Source of the DNA: JBCBSS01 sp039819065
GTDB lineage: Bacteria; Bacteroidota; Bacteroidia; Cytophagales; Cyclobacteriaceae
Direction of reading: 5' to 3'
Assembly: GCA_039819065.1 (NCBI GenBank)
Contig: JBCBSS010000044.1
Coordinates: 1 to 50,520 of the forward strand
DNA: 50,520 bases
Positions 8,901 to 17,084 of the stretch are shown here, in pieces (the first letter of the stretch is position 1; every line of letters begins with the position of its first letter). Below the pieces are notes generated by a model, which saw only the letters and a program-made list of their open reading frames with translations, was not told the origin of the DNA and searched no databases. A program made the position numbers and the translations under genes.

Positions 8901-10597
8901 TCAATAGCATCTCTTTTATACCGGCCGTCATTACCACTGGTGTAAGGCAGGTAACTGATGGCCTGGCGGCCAAAACCATCATATACTATGGGCTGTATGA
9001 TATCCTTCTTGCCAGGGCTGGCTTGGGTAGCCACTGTTTGTACCTCACGCCCAAGGCCATCCGTATAGGTGATCTGCTGTTGCATATCATCTACGGTCAG
9101 GCCGGCCACGCCTTGCTGGGTAGTTACCGGTACCAAGGGCATATTCTCTTTCACATAGTTCATGGCCCTGTCCGGGGTGCCCAGTAACTCATCGATCACC
9201 ACAGCAACCGGTTGATAAGGGTCAGACCCACCCTTGGTAAGTACCACTGTATAAGTGCCCAGGGTAGTAGCCGTGTAAGTCGCACCGGTAGCCCCGCTGA
9301 TATTCACACCATCCTTGCGCCACTGATAGGTATCAAAGCTGCCGTTGACGGTGATTTGCCGTGCACCGGCTGCAGTATTTACTTCCAATATCGGTACCTG
9401 GTAAGCGGTCACCGACACAGGTAAAGGCGTAGTGCTGGCACAACCGTTGTTGACCTGAACGATGGTGTAGGCATTGGACTGACCACCGGTCATGTCAAAA
9501 GTATAACTGCTACCGCTCACTTGCCCAGGCAGAAACAGGACAGCATGGCCCTGGTCATCAAACCATTGGTAGCTGTAGCCCTGGTCCTGCAGGTTAACCG
9601 TTACCGTGCCATTTCCGATTACCGGTTTGATCGTGCCGGACACCACCGGCGTAGGTGGCAGGGTGTTAGAACTGGCGTTTATGGCTACCCTGGCGCTTTC
9701 ACATCCGGTCACCGTATTGTAGGCACTGACATACACTGTTTTTTGCTCACCATTGGTGAGGCTGACGTTACAGTTCAAACCGGTGCAGAATGGCGTGATA
9801 TCGACTAGGCCCGGAAACCATCGGGCTACCGTATTGGCCGGGTTGCCGGGGATGCTGACCGTGATGGATTGGTTCCCCGGACCACAAAGGGTACTGGCAC
9901 TTGCCAATACCGGGCCGGATGGTATCGGGTTGACGGTTACGTTTACTGAGGCGGCGCCACTCCAGCCACTGCTGTTGTAAGCGCGCAGATAAGCCGTACC
10001 GCTGTTACCCATGGTGCGGGTACTGGATGCATTGCCTACAAACTGGTTGGTGCCGTTGGCGCTATTTTGCCAATACCATGTTTCACCCAGTGGTGGTGTA
10101 CCACCATAAGAAACGATCTTGTCTCCACAGGTATTGGTAGACACCACCGGTGTGGGGGGTGTATTGGGTATCGAGGAAATAGTCACCGTTTTGGTGATTG
10201 TTTGCTGCACAGGACCTGAGAAGGTAAACTCATCATAGGTAAAGACCACATTGACCGTTCCCATTGTGCCGGTAAAGTTAACGGTGGCATTGTTGAAGTT
10301 AGAGCCGGTAATGTTGGCCTGGCTCGCATTACTAACCGACCAGGAAAAGCTCAAAGGCAAGTCGGTCATGTTATGTGTATAGGTATGCGTACTCCCCGGT
10401 ACCACCGTAGAAGGGCCACTAATGGTCACCTGGGCCATGGCCGGTGTACTGCCGATCAGCAGTAACAGGCCACATAGCAATGACATATATCGAAATAAGG
10501 ACATAGGATGAAAAGTCTTGTGTTGGGTATCTTGTCTGTTATCAAGCAAGGGCGATACTATACCGGCCTGGCTTTCGTTTTGGTAGGCGGGTTGCAT
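2930..10597 (-). CDS. Giant secreted Rhs/YD-repeat protein with variable C-terminal tip (DUF6443-like)
   Basis: About 2555 aa from the ATG at 10597, chosen because AGGAGGG lies 9 nt upstream; 10627 is a possible earlier start without such a site. A signal peptide (MSLFRYMSLLCGLLLLIG..AMAQ) follows an extended N-terminus, so 10504 could also be the start. Order: Ig/PKD-like repeats (57-480), a DUF6443-like region with DGLGREVQ and YDGFGRQ (about 480-640), then YD repeats. Four similar modules of about 145 aa (about 825-970, 1102-1252, 1262-1412, 1449-1595) interrupt these repeats. Next come a carbohydrate-binding-like insert (about 1860-2010), the DHLGNVRLTF motif (about 2060), the core (about 2280-2390) and a 165-aa tip ending in LKATD. 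YD repeats of this kind form a shell around a toxic tip. The tip fold is not recognised. Confidence 0.85.
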   Translation of the reverse strand: MQPAYQNESQAGIVSPLLDNRQDTQHKTFHPMSLFRYMSLLCGLLLLIGSTPAMAQVTISGPSTVVPGSTHTYTHNMTDLPLSFSWSVSNASQANITGSNFNNATVNFTGTMGTVNVVFTYDEFTFSGPVQQTITKTVTISSIPNTPPTPVVSTNTCGDKIVSYGGTPPLGETWYWQNSANGTNQFVGNASSTRTMGNSGTAYLRAYNSSGWSGAASVNVTVNPIPSGPVLASASTLCGPGNQSITVSIPGNPANTVARWFPGLVDITPFCTGLNCNVSLTNGEQKTVYVSAYNTVTGCESARVAINASSNTLPPTPVVSGTIKPVIGNGTVTVNLQDQGYSYQWFDDQGHAVLFLPGQVSGSSYTFDMTGGQSNAYTIVQVNNGCASTTPLPVSVTAYQVPILEVNTAAGARQITVNGSFDTYQWRKDGVNISGATGATYTATTLGTYTVVLTKGGSDPYQPVAVVIDELLGTPDRAMNYVKENMPLVPVTTQQGVAGLTVDDMQQQITYTDGLGREVQTVATQASPGKKDIIQPIVYDGFGRQAISYLPYTSGNDGRYKRDAIDPNHYPGSAQYQFYQNETAVAHSTTPYGTSVFETSPLNRVLEQSAPGADWAIGSGHTMEQRQLVNTAAENIHHWRNYYDGSLPQSLGYYSDGELVLAQTKDEDNNLVREYTDKRGLMVLKRVQHDGTLANPQWAETYYLYDDLGNLRVVLPPEATKAVGNPTFPYTLNQDLLDRWAFLYAYDGRGRVVKKQVPGADPVHMVYDPLDRLVLTQDGNQRLDGEWVFTKYDRLNRPIATGIYTNVSDRATVQERVNNFYNHQVEWTNLNGLTFDGETFTKTAGNSWGNAGAATLLHIAAGQDGFIGMVATETGRARMFGLSTNSTNDHYNTIDYAIHLDDLGRISIYESGVYKGVYGDYNTGDVLIVKREGSTISYEHNGRVVYTSATSSTGSLVGDLSLKDTGATLKVFRSGYGEFHADVAFDYSAISFPKGVPENDYLTITYYDDYDFHHAILNDYQYNPTVDNPTRFTRTKGQVTGTMTRVLGSERWIRGITYYDDRYRVIQQVSDNHKVGIDRIDNTYDFVGRVLKTETTHQTPEPLLWQNKQNVVEESGTYTSLAAGWTGYLSSVNRLNGNQDGWVQTIITETSTQKFIGLNDQHEISGHADMEYALYLNGTSLRVFSLGSQLTTLGTLKVGDVVRLARENGTVSVYLNEENIYSFGTPSTSSLMLDVSLFSYASISHLSCSFGIPRPSEAPYDLIWTGLSSVSVSGANGNTLTSTVNGWNGNASSVNRLEAGENGWLEFEAVTLDKPLMIGLSDNDINSSHNFLDYAIFLQGDGQVSVRENGSSRGVFGTYVPGDRFRIERVGGQVYYYQNGTELYPSDKPSTTDLIVDVSFNTTGGQATGLQASFYVSSPEAENIDIIREFGYDHTGRLVNTWHSMVEPVEWTDLVDAEVSGTTLSKSSGTSSFNTSGAFSTKAIPANTDGYFEFEVTETNRARVFGLSKTNANEHWNTMDFAIYLVSNGPLTIMENGVNNIATGFSYESGDILRIERVNGEIVYKQNGQVFHRSDAYTDEALYADAAFQTGFGSLKNGKIGTTPVLLVQNQYNELGELIEKNLHSEDEGQNFHQSVDYRYNIRGWLTSINNAELADNAINNDNGQVKDLFGMELHYNETVAGLSNVAAYNGNISAIQWSANLGLGDEKARAYTYDYDALNRLKTADYLTKGTGWQSSSAYSVYNLNYDLNGNILSLNRKGKHGADMDLLTYDYTNSGNQLKSVTDAGEVTEGFKDSNTTGDDYAYDANGNMTEDKNKDITAITYNYLNLPERVEKSDGQMIKYTYDAAGIKLTQEVFEQVPLDDTDFGVGANGWLSTGTGRTANQDGIGGEDDAMKVHANGSNAVHRIFKTFPEIVGKQVMVKARVYVPSTNTNVDGVKIQVGGYWGPEFTQALDQWVTIAYHMTFTDNNNKNIFFYQTAGGNTTFAGAGNTNDDLFYIKDIEVYAVTPTKKTDYVGGFIYENDALQLIQHEEGRIVIARRDDEAIPNPTGNFVYQYHLKDHLGNVRLTFTTRPETTEYLATMETEAAEEEEALFTGIAETRATFLGASQSPNEVVRLNANNPVGPAISLQVGAGDTVEIETYAYFEGGNGYSNMLNPTALIGAIAGAFGGVNGGAEGQQAIFDDLNAALIGTFGTNADDNVPAAFLNYLLFDEDMNYVDAGFRPVSANADFAKELVKFAPIQINQSGYIYIYLSNESNTLNYTYFDDLKVVHKASPVVQVDDYYPFGLTYNGWRRANKQANTLNTFQDQELVDELGLNWVQFKWRNHMPDIGRFFNVDPLAEDYVYNSVYAFSENNVVAHIELEGLEKVPINGDGIAGAFTSWVNRQVDWVEELDVDFSGLNQFGSDLMSFFSSDIGIEIYGTGEHPGRIEMGSDRQVSKIGVLDLGDPENILSTLDLARPGGDNKDVLGKFIEQFGDSHPALSVKNKYGYHVFEAQDRYTDSEGNTLVYSPFQSRDNGEALKLFRLEVYRDSEGEITGYGYTEIKGDELKATD
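3514..3833 (-). repeat. Rhs core repeat, copy 3 (in the full-length gene)
   Basis: This is the in-frame parental copy of the segment displaced at 1-334 and 1893-2198. It encodes the stretch from YLSNESNTLNYTYFDD to the end of the core. About 25 further codons (GLEKVPINGDGIAGAFTSW) are still alignable with the displaced module before the tips diverge. This fixes the tip junction at about residue 2391. Confidence 0.8.
4459..4494. repeat. Dispersed palindromic repeat inserted in frame in the Rhs gene
   Basis: The plus-strand string begins GATTGCTTCGTCG and ends CCTCGCAATGAC, with ATTGC/GCAAT arms. It resembles the dispersed repeat with an ATTGCGAGGA...GAAGCAATC core that I know from many bacterial genomes, where it is normally intergenic. 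Here it is translated within the Rhs protein as VIARRDDEAIPNP, next to a CBM-like insert, and does not break the frame. Recognition is from memory of the motif. No second copy was found in this window. Confidence 0.55.
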
Positions 10598-10598
10598 A

Positions 10599-13500
10599 TC
10601 AGTTATCCCTCCTATAGTTGTAGTCATAAGTTTTCAGGATGTTGCCTTCGTGGTCTTTGATCCGGAGTAGACGCCCCAGGTCATCATACTCATAGTAGCT
10701 CACCAGGTAGTTGGGATCTACCGTGGAGGTCATCAGCCCTCGGGCGGCATCATAAGTGTAAGTGGTCATATGGGCATCAGCAGGGTATAGCCTCACCTCA
10801 TCCACCCAACCTGTGGTCACTATGGTAGAGATAGGACTGCCCACGCCATAGTTCACTGCCACTTCACGATACTCCCAATCGCCGGTACCGTTCGGTTTGA
10901 ACATATAACTCAGTATATAATGACCGGATTGATCGGGCAAGGATGCTGTCGGTACAATCACCGCCTGGTTAGTCAGCACCCGGTAGCGGTTACCACTATA
11001 GGCGACTGATGGATTCTCAACCGCCGCATCATCCTCCTCGTAGCCATTATAGTAAAGCTGTCCTGGGGTAGCGTCCACCACCTCAGCCACAGGGTAAGTT
11101 TCATCATAACCCCAGATATAACTGCGCCTGATGCCATCGGCGGGTAGCACAGAGAGCATGTTGCCGTTTTCCGCATAAGTATCATAGGTCAACCGTGCTT
11201 CGTAATGGCCGTTGGGCACCATGGCCGTGTATTTGCCATTGCTTTGTGCTTCGGTAAAGTTAACGATTGGCGCATTGCTATTGACCAGGTACACCTGGTC
11301 AGGTAGTATGATACCATGCGCTTCTTTGTAAGTAGTTACCTGGCCTGAAGTAAGACCACTGGTATTAGGTGTAGGGTTATGAATATCTATGGGGTTAGCC
11401 ACCCTGACCTGCTGTTCTATCACCGGGGTCAATATGTTGCGGCTCACCATTTCATTGAGGATGCTGATTCCGGTATAATCACTGGGATATTTTTTAACGG
11501 TGGTGATCACCTGTCCTTCGCTGGTTGTTTGTACCTGCGATGAGACAAGCAATGTGACAGGGTCGTAGTTAAAAGTGGTGGTGTTTATTAACTGGATATT
11601 CACATTCTCTTGATCATAGACTGTTTCTGTTGCGTTAGTCAACTGGTATAAATCAGAAATGTCTATATATTCCTTACGCGTAAAGGTTGGGACATAAAGC
11701 CCTGAAAAACTATCAAAGAGGTCGCAAACCTTGCAGGCAGTCATTACTTGTCGCGCATAGCGACTGCTCCTGACGATGTTTTCATCTACCACTTGTCCAT
11801 TATATTCAAAATTGCTTTTGGTATAAGTATTTTCAACTTCCCTTACCTTGACATAGGCACCTGCTTCATACTTATAATCAACTTGTTTTTGCAGTAGGCC
11901 AAACCGATGGCCGTCATCGTGATCAGGCACCAACGGAAATTCTGATATGTACGTAGGTGTGGCAGCGCTGGCATTGGTATAGAAAAACACACTCTTACCA
12001 TTTACCTGATGAGCGGGGGGTGCTTCATTTAGCTCAAGAGGATCACCTCCTATCTGATTGGCATCTACATTGTACACGGTCACTTCACCGTAGCCAATAG
12101 GGCTGCCTTGCAGTGAAAGCATTGGGAGGTTGCTTTGTGAACTCCTAACGATGTAGGTCCAGAAGGGCTCTGTGATAGAAATATCATAATGGCAGTCAGA
12201 AAATATGATAGACGTACCGTCAGCAGGTGGTGTACCATTATGCCCATAAGCCGTATGCATATATACAATCGGTGTTCTGAGTGCTCCGCTGGAGGTACCT
12301 GTCGTATTGTTCTTATAATAATACTCCTTTACAATATCAGGGGTCAGGTTATCACCTTCACTTAAGGTCACCTTCTTCACCCTTAATCCGGCGCCCTTTT
12401 TATCGGTCAGGTTGGTTCCGGCTGCTTCATCTACTTGCCACCATAGCTTCAATGAGATCTGCTGGCCGGTGAAATCTGCCTGGCAGAGGATATCGTCGAT
12501 GGATTCTACGTTAGGGTCATCTTGCAGCTCATCTATAAAACAAGAAATAGGAGTTACCGTGCAGTTGCAGGTATAGCTTTTCATCCTGGCCCTGATCTTG
12601 TAGTCTCCGGCAGGAAGTTTGGTTCTCCTGCCATATCCATTTTGTGGAATGGATAAGTTATCAAACAAGGTGTAATTACTCCCCTCTTTCTTATATAGCT
12701 TCAAATACAAAAAGGGATTACCAGTAGTATGTCCGTTAATGCTATTGACTGGTACATTACTTAAAATGCGTACATGCCGGTCCTGGGTCAAGGTAAAGGT
12801 CTGCTCTTTTACATCCTGAGTAGCATTGTAGTTCATTTCGAATTCAATGCTGTCCGCTGGTTTGATCACATGTGGCTCGTAATAGTCATTCAGTTCATAG
12901 TCAAAAGCAGCGTATCCACCGGTTGGATATTGAATTTGCTTCAACACGCCCAGTTTGAGCCAGTCATTGCTCTCTCGGTTTGCCCCGGCATAATCGATCA
13001 CTCTATATGCAGGTACGGCTTCCCCCAGGTTGAGGAGTGGTACCTGATCAGTGTCCCGGGTCATGGCCGGTAATAGTGTGGTTAAATTATTGGCGTTGTT
13101 GAAGTAACCCCAATGATCCTTGTCTTTGCTGTGCCGGCTTGGTCTGAAATTGCCGTTATAGGTAAACACATAATCTGGTAGCGCCTTTCCATTCAGGCCA
13201 ACTTCTTGAATGCGGTCTAATTTCAAGGCATAATTTGAATAAGTATCAGTGTTGGTGGTCCTTGATTCCAGGCTGATACCCACGGGAGCACCCGCCGCCT
13301 GGAAATAGCTGTGAGTAAGGTTAAAAGTTCTTATCAGCTCGTCTTTATAAAAGACTTTAATGGCTTTCAGTCTTCTACCACCCTGTAAATCACTTCGACC
13401 GGTAGTCATGTCTGCCTCAAATTCTATGCGGTGACCAGTGGTAGATAAAATCCTGCGCAAGCGCTGACCATTGACGGTCATTTCTTGCTTCCTAAGCATA

Positions 13501-14432
13501 TTGTTTACTTCTCCCGCCGGACTGGGTCCATTACCTTGAATAGGGTCATATATGGAAACAGAAGCATCAATGGTATATTGGGTTGTTTCTGCTTCATACT
13601 CATAGCGAATGGTATCCCTACCGGATGGTGATATGATTTCAAGCAGGTTCCAGGTAGTGGGGAGGTTTGTACCATCATAACATACGCTTAACCCGGCTGC
13701 GGCCGGTGTATTTTGGACGGTGGTACGTTCTGAAGCTACTGTTCCATTATCTGACCGGCCAAGCACGTATTTCGTACCGTCTTCTGCCGTGATCTTCCAT
13801 TGGTAATCAGACCCGGCGGGGGTAGGTATGGCGCCATTGTATGGGTGTTCTATTTTAATGGCCTGGTGGGGCAACAAGTAAAGGTTTCTGTCATGGTCAA
13901 AGACAAAGCGCCCTGATTTGCCAGGTACCCTAAAGAAGTAACTGTCGGCTTCGGCATCGTAACAGCCACTAGCCAACTCATTGCTATATTCATATTGAGT
14001 TTGGGTGAATTCACTACATGTGTATTCTTCGAATAGATCATTGGCCAGAATCGGTGCATCATCTGTAAAATAGCCCCTTACTTTTTCATCGGCCTTGCCA
14101 CGGATGGTACGGCTCACTACACCAGTAGCATTCAAAGTCCATCCGCTGCCTATCCACGATCCTATTTCTTCCACTTTTAATCCAGACGCGTGGTAACTGA
14201 TACTTACCGGCAGGTTAAGCCCACGCCCTTGTATCGTGTATATAGGTACTGATATCTGTGGTACACCAGTGTATAGACTCACTGGTAAATCTACAAACTT
14301 ACCCAACGAAGCGGCCTCCGGTGAGGGAGGGATCACATTGGGACTGGTAATAGGTGATGCATCCTGTGCCCTGACAAGGTCCGCCATGCATAGGAAGGTC
14401 AGGGTTACTAATAACCTAAGTGTATTGTTCAT
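10599..14432 (-). CDS. Secreted Rhs/YD-repeat shell protein, partner of the tip-bearing Rhs
   Basis: 1277 aa with a Sec signal (residues 1-22, ending LVRAQ). Residues about 41-112 hold the segment SLYTGVPQISVPIY, GLNLPVSISYHASGL and GSGWTLNATGVVSRTIRG, the usual N-terminal signature of Bacteroidota Rhs proteins and of SpvB-like starts. The C-terminus has YD repeats (TYTYDAARG, YYEYDDLGRLLRI). It lacks a core or tip. The last codons, AGG AGG GAT AAC TGA, double as the ribosome-binding site of the next gene, whose ATG follows one base after the stop. This implies fixed stoichiometry. I infer that the two proteins form one shell, comparable to the B and C halves of Tc toxins. The family call is firm; the partnership is inferred. 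Confidence 0.82.
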   Translation of the reverse strand: MNNTLRLLVTLTFLCMADLVRAQDASPITSPNVIPPSPEAASLGKFVDLPVSLYTGVPQISVPIYTIQGRGLNLPVSISYHASGLKVEEIGSWIGSGWTLNATGVVSRTIRGKADEKVRGYFTDDAPILANDLFEEYTCSEFTQTQYEYSNELASGCYDAEADSYFFRVPGKSGRFVFDHDRNLYLLPHQAIKIEHPYNGAIPTPAGSDYQWKITAEDGTKYVLGRSDNGTVASERTTVQNTPAAAGLSVCYDGTNLPTTWNLLEIISPSGRDTIRYEYEAETTQYTIDASVSIYDPIQGNGPSPAGEVNNMLRKQEMTVNGQRLRRILSTTGHRIEFEADMTTGRSDLQGGRRLKAIKVFYKDELIRTFNLTHSYFQAAGAPVGISLESRTTNTDTYSNYALKLDRIQEVGLNGKALPDYVFTYNGNFRPSRHSKDKDHWGYFNNANNLTTLLPAMTRDTDQVPLLNLGEAVPAYRVIDYAGANRESNDWLKLGVLKQIQYPTGGYAAFDYELNDYYEPHVIKPADSIEFEMNYNATQDVKEQTFTLTQDRHVRILSNVPVNSINGHTTGNPFLYLKLYKKEGSNYTLFDNLSIPQNGYGRRTKLPAGDYKIRARMKSYTCNCTVTPISCFIDELQDDPNVESIDDILCQADFTGQQISLKLWWQVDEAAGTNLTDKKGAGLRVKKVTLSEGDNLTPDIVKEYYYKNNTTGTSSGALRTPIVYMHTAYGHNGTPPADGTSIIFSDCHYDISITEPFWTYIVRSSQSNLPMLSLQGSPIGYGEVTVYNVDANQIGGDPLELNEAPPAHQVNGKSVFFYTNASAATPTYISEFPLVPDHDDGHRFGLLQKQVDYKYEAGAYVKVREVENTYTKSNFEYNGQVVDENIVRSSRYARQVMTACKVCDLFDSFSGLYVPTFTRKEYIDISDLYQLTNATETVYDQENVNIQLINTTTFNYDPVTLLVSSQVQTTSEGQVITTVKKYPSDYTGISILNEMVSRNILTPVIEQQVRVANPIDIHNPTPNTSGLTSGQVTTYKEAHGIILPDQVYLVNSNAPIVNFTEAQSNGKYTAMVPNGHYEARLTYDTYAENGNMLSVLPADGIRRSYIWGYDETYPVAEVVDATPGQLYYNGYEEDDAAVENPSVAYSGNRYRVLTNQAVIVPTASLPDQSGHYILSYMFKPNGTGDWEYREVAVNYGVGSPISTIVTTGWVDEVRLYPADAHMTTYTYDAARGLMTSTVDPNYLVSYYEYDDLGRLLRIKDHEGNILKTYDYNYRRDN
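10607..10613 (-). promoter_or_regulatory. Shine-Dalgarno inside the upstream gene, couples the two rhs genes
   Basis: AGGAGGG on the minus strand lies 9 nt before ATG 10597 and within the last codons of the upstream gene. Strong Shine-Dalgarno matches are uncommon in Bacteroidota, so this one supports the chosen start and translational coupling. Confidence 0.6.
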
Positions 14433-14460
14433 TGCTATAAAAAGGATTGAGGGTTGTGTT

Positions 14461-14913
14461 TTATTCTGTTTTATCTAAGACCAAATGATAGGCATTATCA
14501 CCGCTATGATCCAACGACATCCGGTTTTCCGAAAGGAAGACCAGTTCGTGTGTAAAACCCTGACCATCAGCCCAGGTGATGGTCAAAGTGGTCTCTTCTG
14601 CATTGAGTGCCCAACGGCCGATTCTGTTTTCGGCGTTGGTATCAGTGGTTTCCAGCACACCATCTGCCTTGAAGTACATCACTTTGGCACGATAGCGGTC
14701 TTTTATCTGCGTTTGTTGGTCAGCATCATAGGCCTCGTAAGTATCCTGGAAAGACTGTGGCATATGCGGTAACATCTGTTCAAAGGCAAAGCACCACTTG
14801 CCTGTGATCCTGTCGGAAACGTTGTCCTGCGCCTGGGCACTCAAAGCACCAGACACCCATAAAATACCAGCCAAAAGGTATATGGCCAGTTTGCTTTCAG
14901 TTGCGTTCTTCAT
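14461..14913 (-). CDS. Small secreted calycin/lipocalin-like protein
   Basis: 150 aa with a signal peptide (cleavage near AQAQ, about residue 29). The body starts ITGKWCFAFEQML and contains YFKADG, GRWALNAEETTLTITW and ENRMSL. This pattern, GxW at the first strand with a later GxWxLN...LTI, is typical of lipocalin-like proteins in Bacteroidota. It is the first gene of the transcription unit that continues into the two Rhs genes, with 28 bp to the next start. A role as a periplasmic or surface accessory of the Rhs system is inferred from position only. Ligand unknown. Confidence 0.6.
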   Translation of the reverse strand: MKNATESKLAIYLLAGILWVSGALSAQAQDNVSDRITGKWCFAFEQMLPHMPQSFQDTYEAYDADQQTQIKDRYRAKVMYFKADGVLETTDTNAENRIGRWALNAEETTLTITWADGQGFTHELVFLSENRMSLDHSGDNAYHLVLDKTE

Positions 14914-16034
14914 ACTTTATTTTAAAAAGGTTTTACTGTGATTAGAAGGGTAGTTTGTCTTAGATAGAGGTATCAATAGGATATCACGAACGCCTTACAA
15001 AGTCAGCGTCATATTACCTAATCGAAACTGTTCTATACGACAAAAAAGAAGGTCATGCTTAGTAATGTGTATATAACACACCTTGTGAAGTAAACTGCTC
15101 ATTTTCTTGTTATTTAGGTTGTAGTTGTACTTACGTCAATATCTTTTTCAATGACTTGTATTAGTCATGTTAGGAATTCCGAGAAATGAGATATTTATGG
15201 TTGTGTTATGGTCGGCTTAAGGTTGCCTTTTGACATTACAAAGGAAATGAATATAGCCTAAACCTCCAAGTCAAAAGCTTAGTTTAGTAGAAAAGTTTTC
15301 GATTATTACAATATAATCCGACTTCTAATACATTGTAATATTTTTATACTTTGTTTGATATTCTCACCATAGCGTGTCCTGGTCATGGGTAGAGATTCAC
15401 TCCCTCCATCGTCACTCGTAGACGATGTTGAAGGCCTAAGTGCAGGTCTTAGTGTCAATTGCTGGAACATTAAGAGGTGCCCAAAAGTAAAGAGGTTACT
15501 TTGAGTAACCTCTTTACTGCCTGCCTTACCTCGCCTTGGTCTTAGGTTAAGCATAGCGGTCCTCCCCTAGCGCGAAAGTTACTTTCGTGCTTTTACCGCT
15601 GGTCCTGGTCTCGCCCCGGTCTTAGGCTAAGGGTAGTTACTACTTAATATGCCGAACGCGTTACAAACGCGCTCGAACGGGTTAAGCCTCCCCTAGCGCG
15701 AAAGTTACTTTCGTGCTTTTACTGCCCTTCATTTACTTCATTCATCGCCACTTGCAGAAGACATCGAAGCCTAAAGGTAGGCCATAATGTTATTTGAAGG
15801 TAACACTGCGGGGTTAATACTGATCATTGGATAGGAGTAATAGCACTCCCATAGGTTCGAGTGTGGCTTTCAGTACATCAGCATAACGAACACACGGTTT
15901 ATTTGATGGATTTGTCTTAACGAAATCTTTATTTCTGTTGAACCAATTTTTCATTTCATTGCGGCCAAAATCCTTGTGTAGAGTCGTAGTATCTCGTAGG
16001 ATGCTATGTGACTATACATTTTGGTGTGCTTTCG
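14914..16034. other. Gene-free repeat-bearing region, left part of the repeat field
   Basis: From 14914 to about 15480 I see AT-rich sequence with no convincing gene. It includes the upstream region of the calycin-like gene and a degenerate copy (15405-15470) of the CATCGTCACTTGCAGAAGAC-type repeat. From 15480 to 15840 there are compact hairpins and dispersed repeats: an inverted repeat around 15486-15518, half of the conserved-loop element (15538-15560), two CGAAAGTTACTTTCG hairpins (15573-15587, 15699-15713), and one copy of the long segment repeated at 17801-17911. Short frames here run through the hairpins and have no protein-like character. 15840-16034 shows nothing further. Confidence 0.6.
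15561..15835. repeat. Dispersed hairpin repeat block
   Basis: Contains two copies of the CCTAGCGCGAAAGTTACTTT...TGCTTTTAC unit, whose centre CGAAAGT-T-ACTTTCG is a perfect inverted repeat. Between them is one copy of the GCCGAACGCGTTACAAACGC...CTCGAACGGG element (15651-15681). The CATCGCCACTTGCAGAAGAC to TAATACTGATCATTGG segment follows (about 15723-15835). Counterparts of the hairpin lie at 17775-17789, 18333-18347, 18672-18686, 18971-18983 (mutated) and 19375-19389 (mutated). Confidence 0.75.
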
Positions 16035-16484
16035 TTATTCTTTAGGAAGTGAGAGTCCAAATGTATGATTTATATAAACTGTGTAACCTCTGTCTTTAAG
16101 CTCCCTAATTCGTTTGTCACGTTGTTCATCTACTTTTGAGTAAGCATTCCAAACCCAACCATTTGAAACAAGGCAATCTTTTACCGAAGGTGAAACATTG
16201 TAGTTTGCTAATACCTTTGTTTCCCATTTCCTCTCCAATTTCGATTCTTTATTTGTCTTGTCAAGAGGATGAATAGAACTTTCTCTTCCATCGTGACTAT
16301 CAAATTGATAAGGAACAATGGGACTTATGTAAGCAACTTTATGTTTGTAACAAGGGCTACCTTCATAAGTAGTCATCGTTTCAAGTACTACAAAACTGTG
16401 AAGCTTTACAGTTTCTTGAGCTATTGTTAAAGTCGAGCATAAAAGGGCAAAAGCAACAATACTGAATTGAATTACTTTTTTCAT
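16035..16484 (-). CDS. Secreted protein of unknown function
   Basis: 149 aa. The signal peptide (KKVIQFSIVAFALLCSTLTIAQ) ends near residue 22. The mature part has two Cys (SPCYKH and KDCLVSN) that could pair, a charged middle and an aromatic motif, NGWVWNAY. I recognise no family. It is the last of three consecutive minus-strand genes for small exported proteins, 24 bp after its neighbour. All three are AT-rich compared with the Rhs and permease genes. Probably periplasmic. Confidence 0.55.
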   Translation of the reverse strand: MKKVIQFSIVAFALLCSTLTIAQETVKLHSFVVLETMTTYEGSPCYKHKVAYISPIVPYQFDSHDGRESSIHPLDKTNKESKLERKWETKVLANYNVSPSVKDCLVSNGWVWNAYSKVDEQRDKRIRELKDRGYTVYINHTFGLSLPKE

Positions 16485-16508
16485 TTTTATTTGAGTTTTA
16501 GATTTTAT

Positions 16509-17081
16509 TTAACCTCTAACACCTGTAGCGGTAGACTTTTTTGGTTTTGAATTTTTGTCTGATTTGGTTTTGTTTCTGATGTAACTTTCTACATCGTCAA
16601 ATAAGCTTTTAGAGTCTATGCCTTCTAGAGGTTTTCCTTGATATAGGATTTTTGAAGCGGTTATCTTATCCGCCACGAAAGACGTTTTTAGCCTTTTTTG
16701 TAGCATTTCCTGTATTTTATCCGCTTGGGATGTCTTGAAAGCTTTGATATATTTTGTGCTTTTACTAGGGCAATCATCATTCTTAAATTCGTATTCATAG
16801 ATTACTACATAATCGTTGTTAGTAATGCTAAAATCTATCATTTCGACCTTTTCACTTTCCGAGTTATTACTCAACCTTTTTTTGAAAACGTCTATAACTT
16901 TCTTTCTCTTTTCCCAATTCATTTTCGTGGGCAATGTGTGTGTTTGATAACTCATATCTCTATCGCACCACGATTTAACTTTACTCCGTTTTACAAGGAT
17001 ATAGAAATAGGCATTTTGTGCATTTATATTCGTAGAAAAGCTAAGTATTAAGGTGATCAGTGTTAGTTTAAGCAGCTTCAT
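16509..17081 (-). CDS. Secreted protein of unknown function
   Basis: 190 aa. The signal peptide ends at SFSTNINAQ (about residue 22). The mature protein is Lys-rich with a mixed alpha/beta pattern, two Cys (SWCDRD and NDDCPSK) and a basic, probably disordered C-terminus (KSDKNSKPKKSTATGVRG). I recognise no family. The signal region (MKLLKLTLITLILSFST) closely resembles that of the upstream gene (MKLLKRVLIVLVMGFTT), so the two may be old paralogues at least in their export signals. It starts 3 bp after the stop of that gene, so co-transcription is likely. Confidence 0.55.
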   Translation of the reverse strand: MKLLKLTLITLILSFSTNINAQNAYFYILVKRSKVKSWCDRDMSYQTHTLPTKMNWEKRKKVIDVFKKRLSNNSESEKVEMIDFSITNNDYVVIYEYEFKNDDCPSKSTKYIKAFKTSQADKIQEMLQKRLKTSFVADKITASKILYQGKPLEGIDSKSLFDDVESYIRNKTKSDKNSKPKKSTATGVRG

Positions 17082-17084
17082 TTA

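Noticed and set aside
15306..15554. 82-codon frame in the repeat field
   Set aside because: It is translated from repeat copies and hairpin arms and has no convincing start context.
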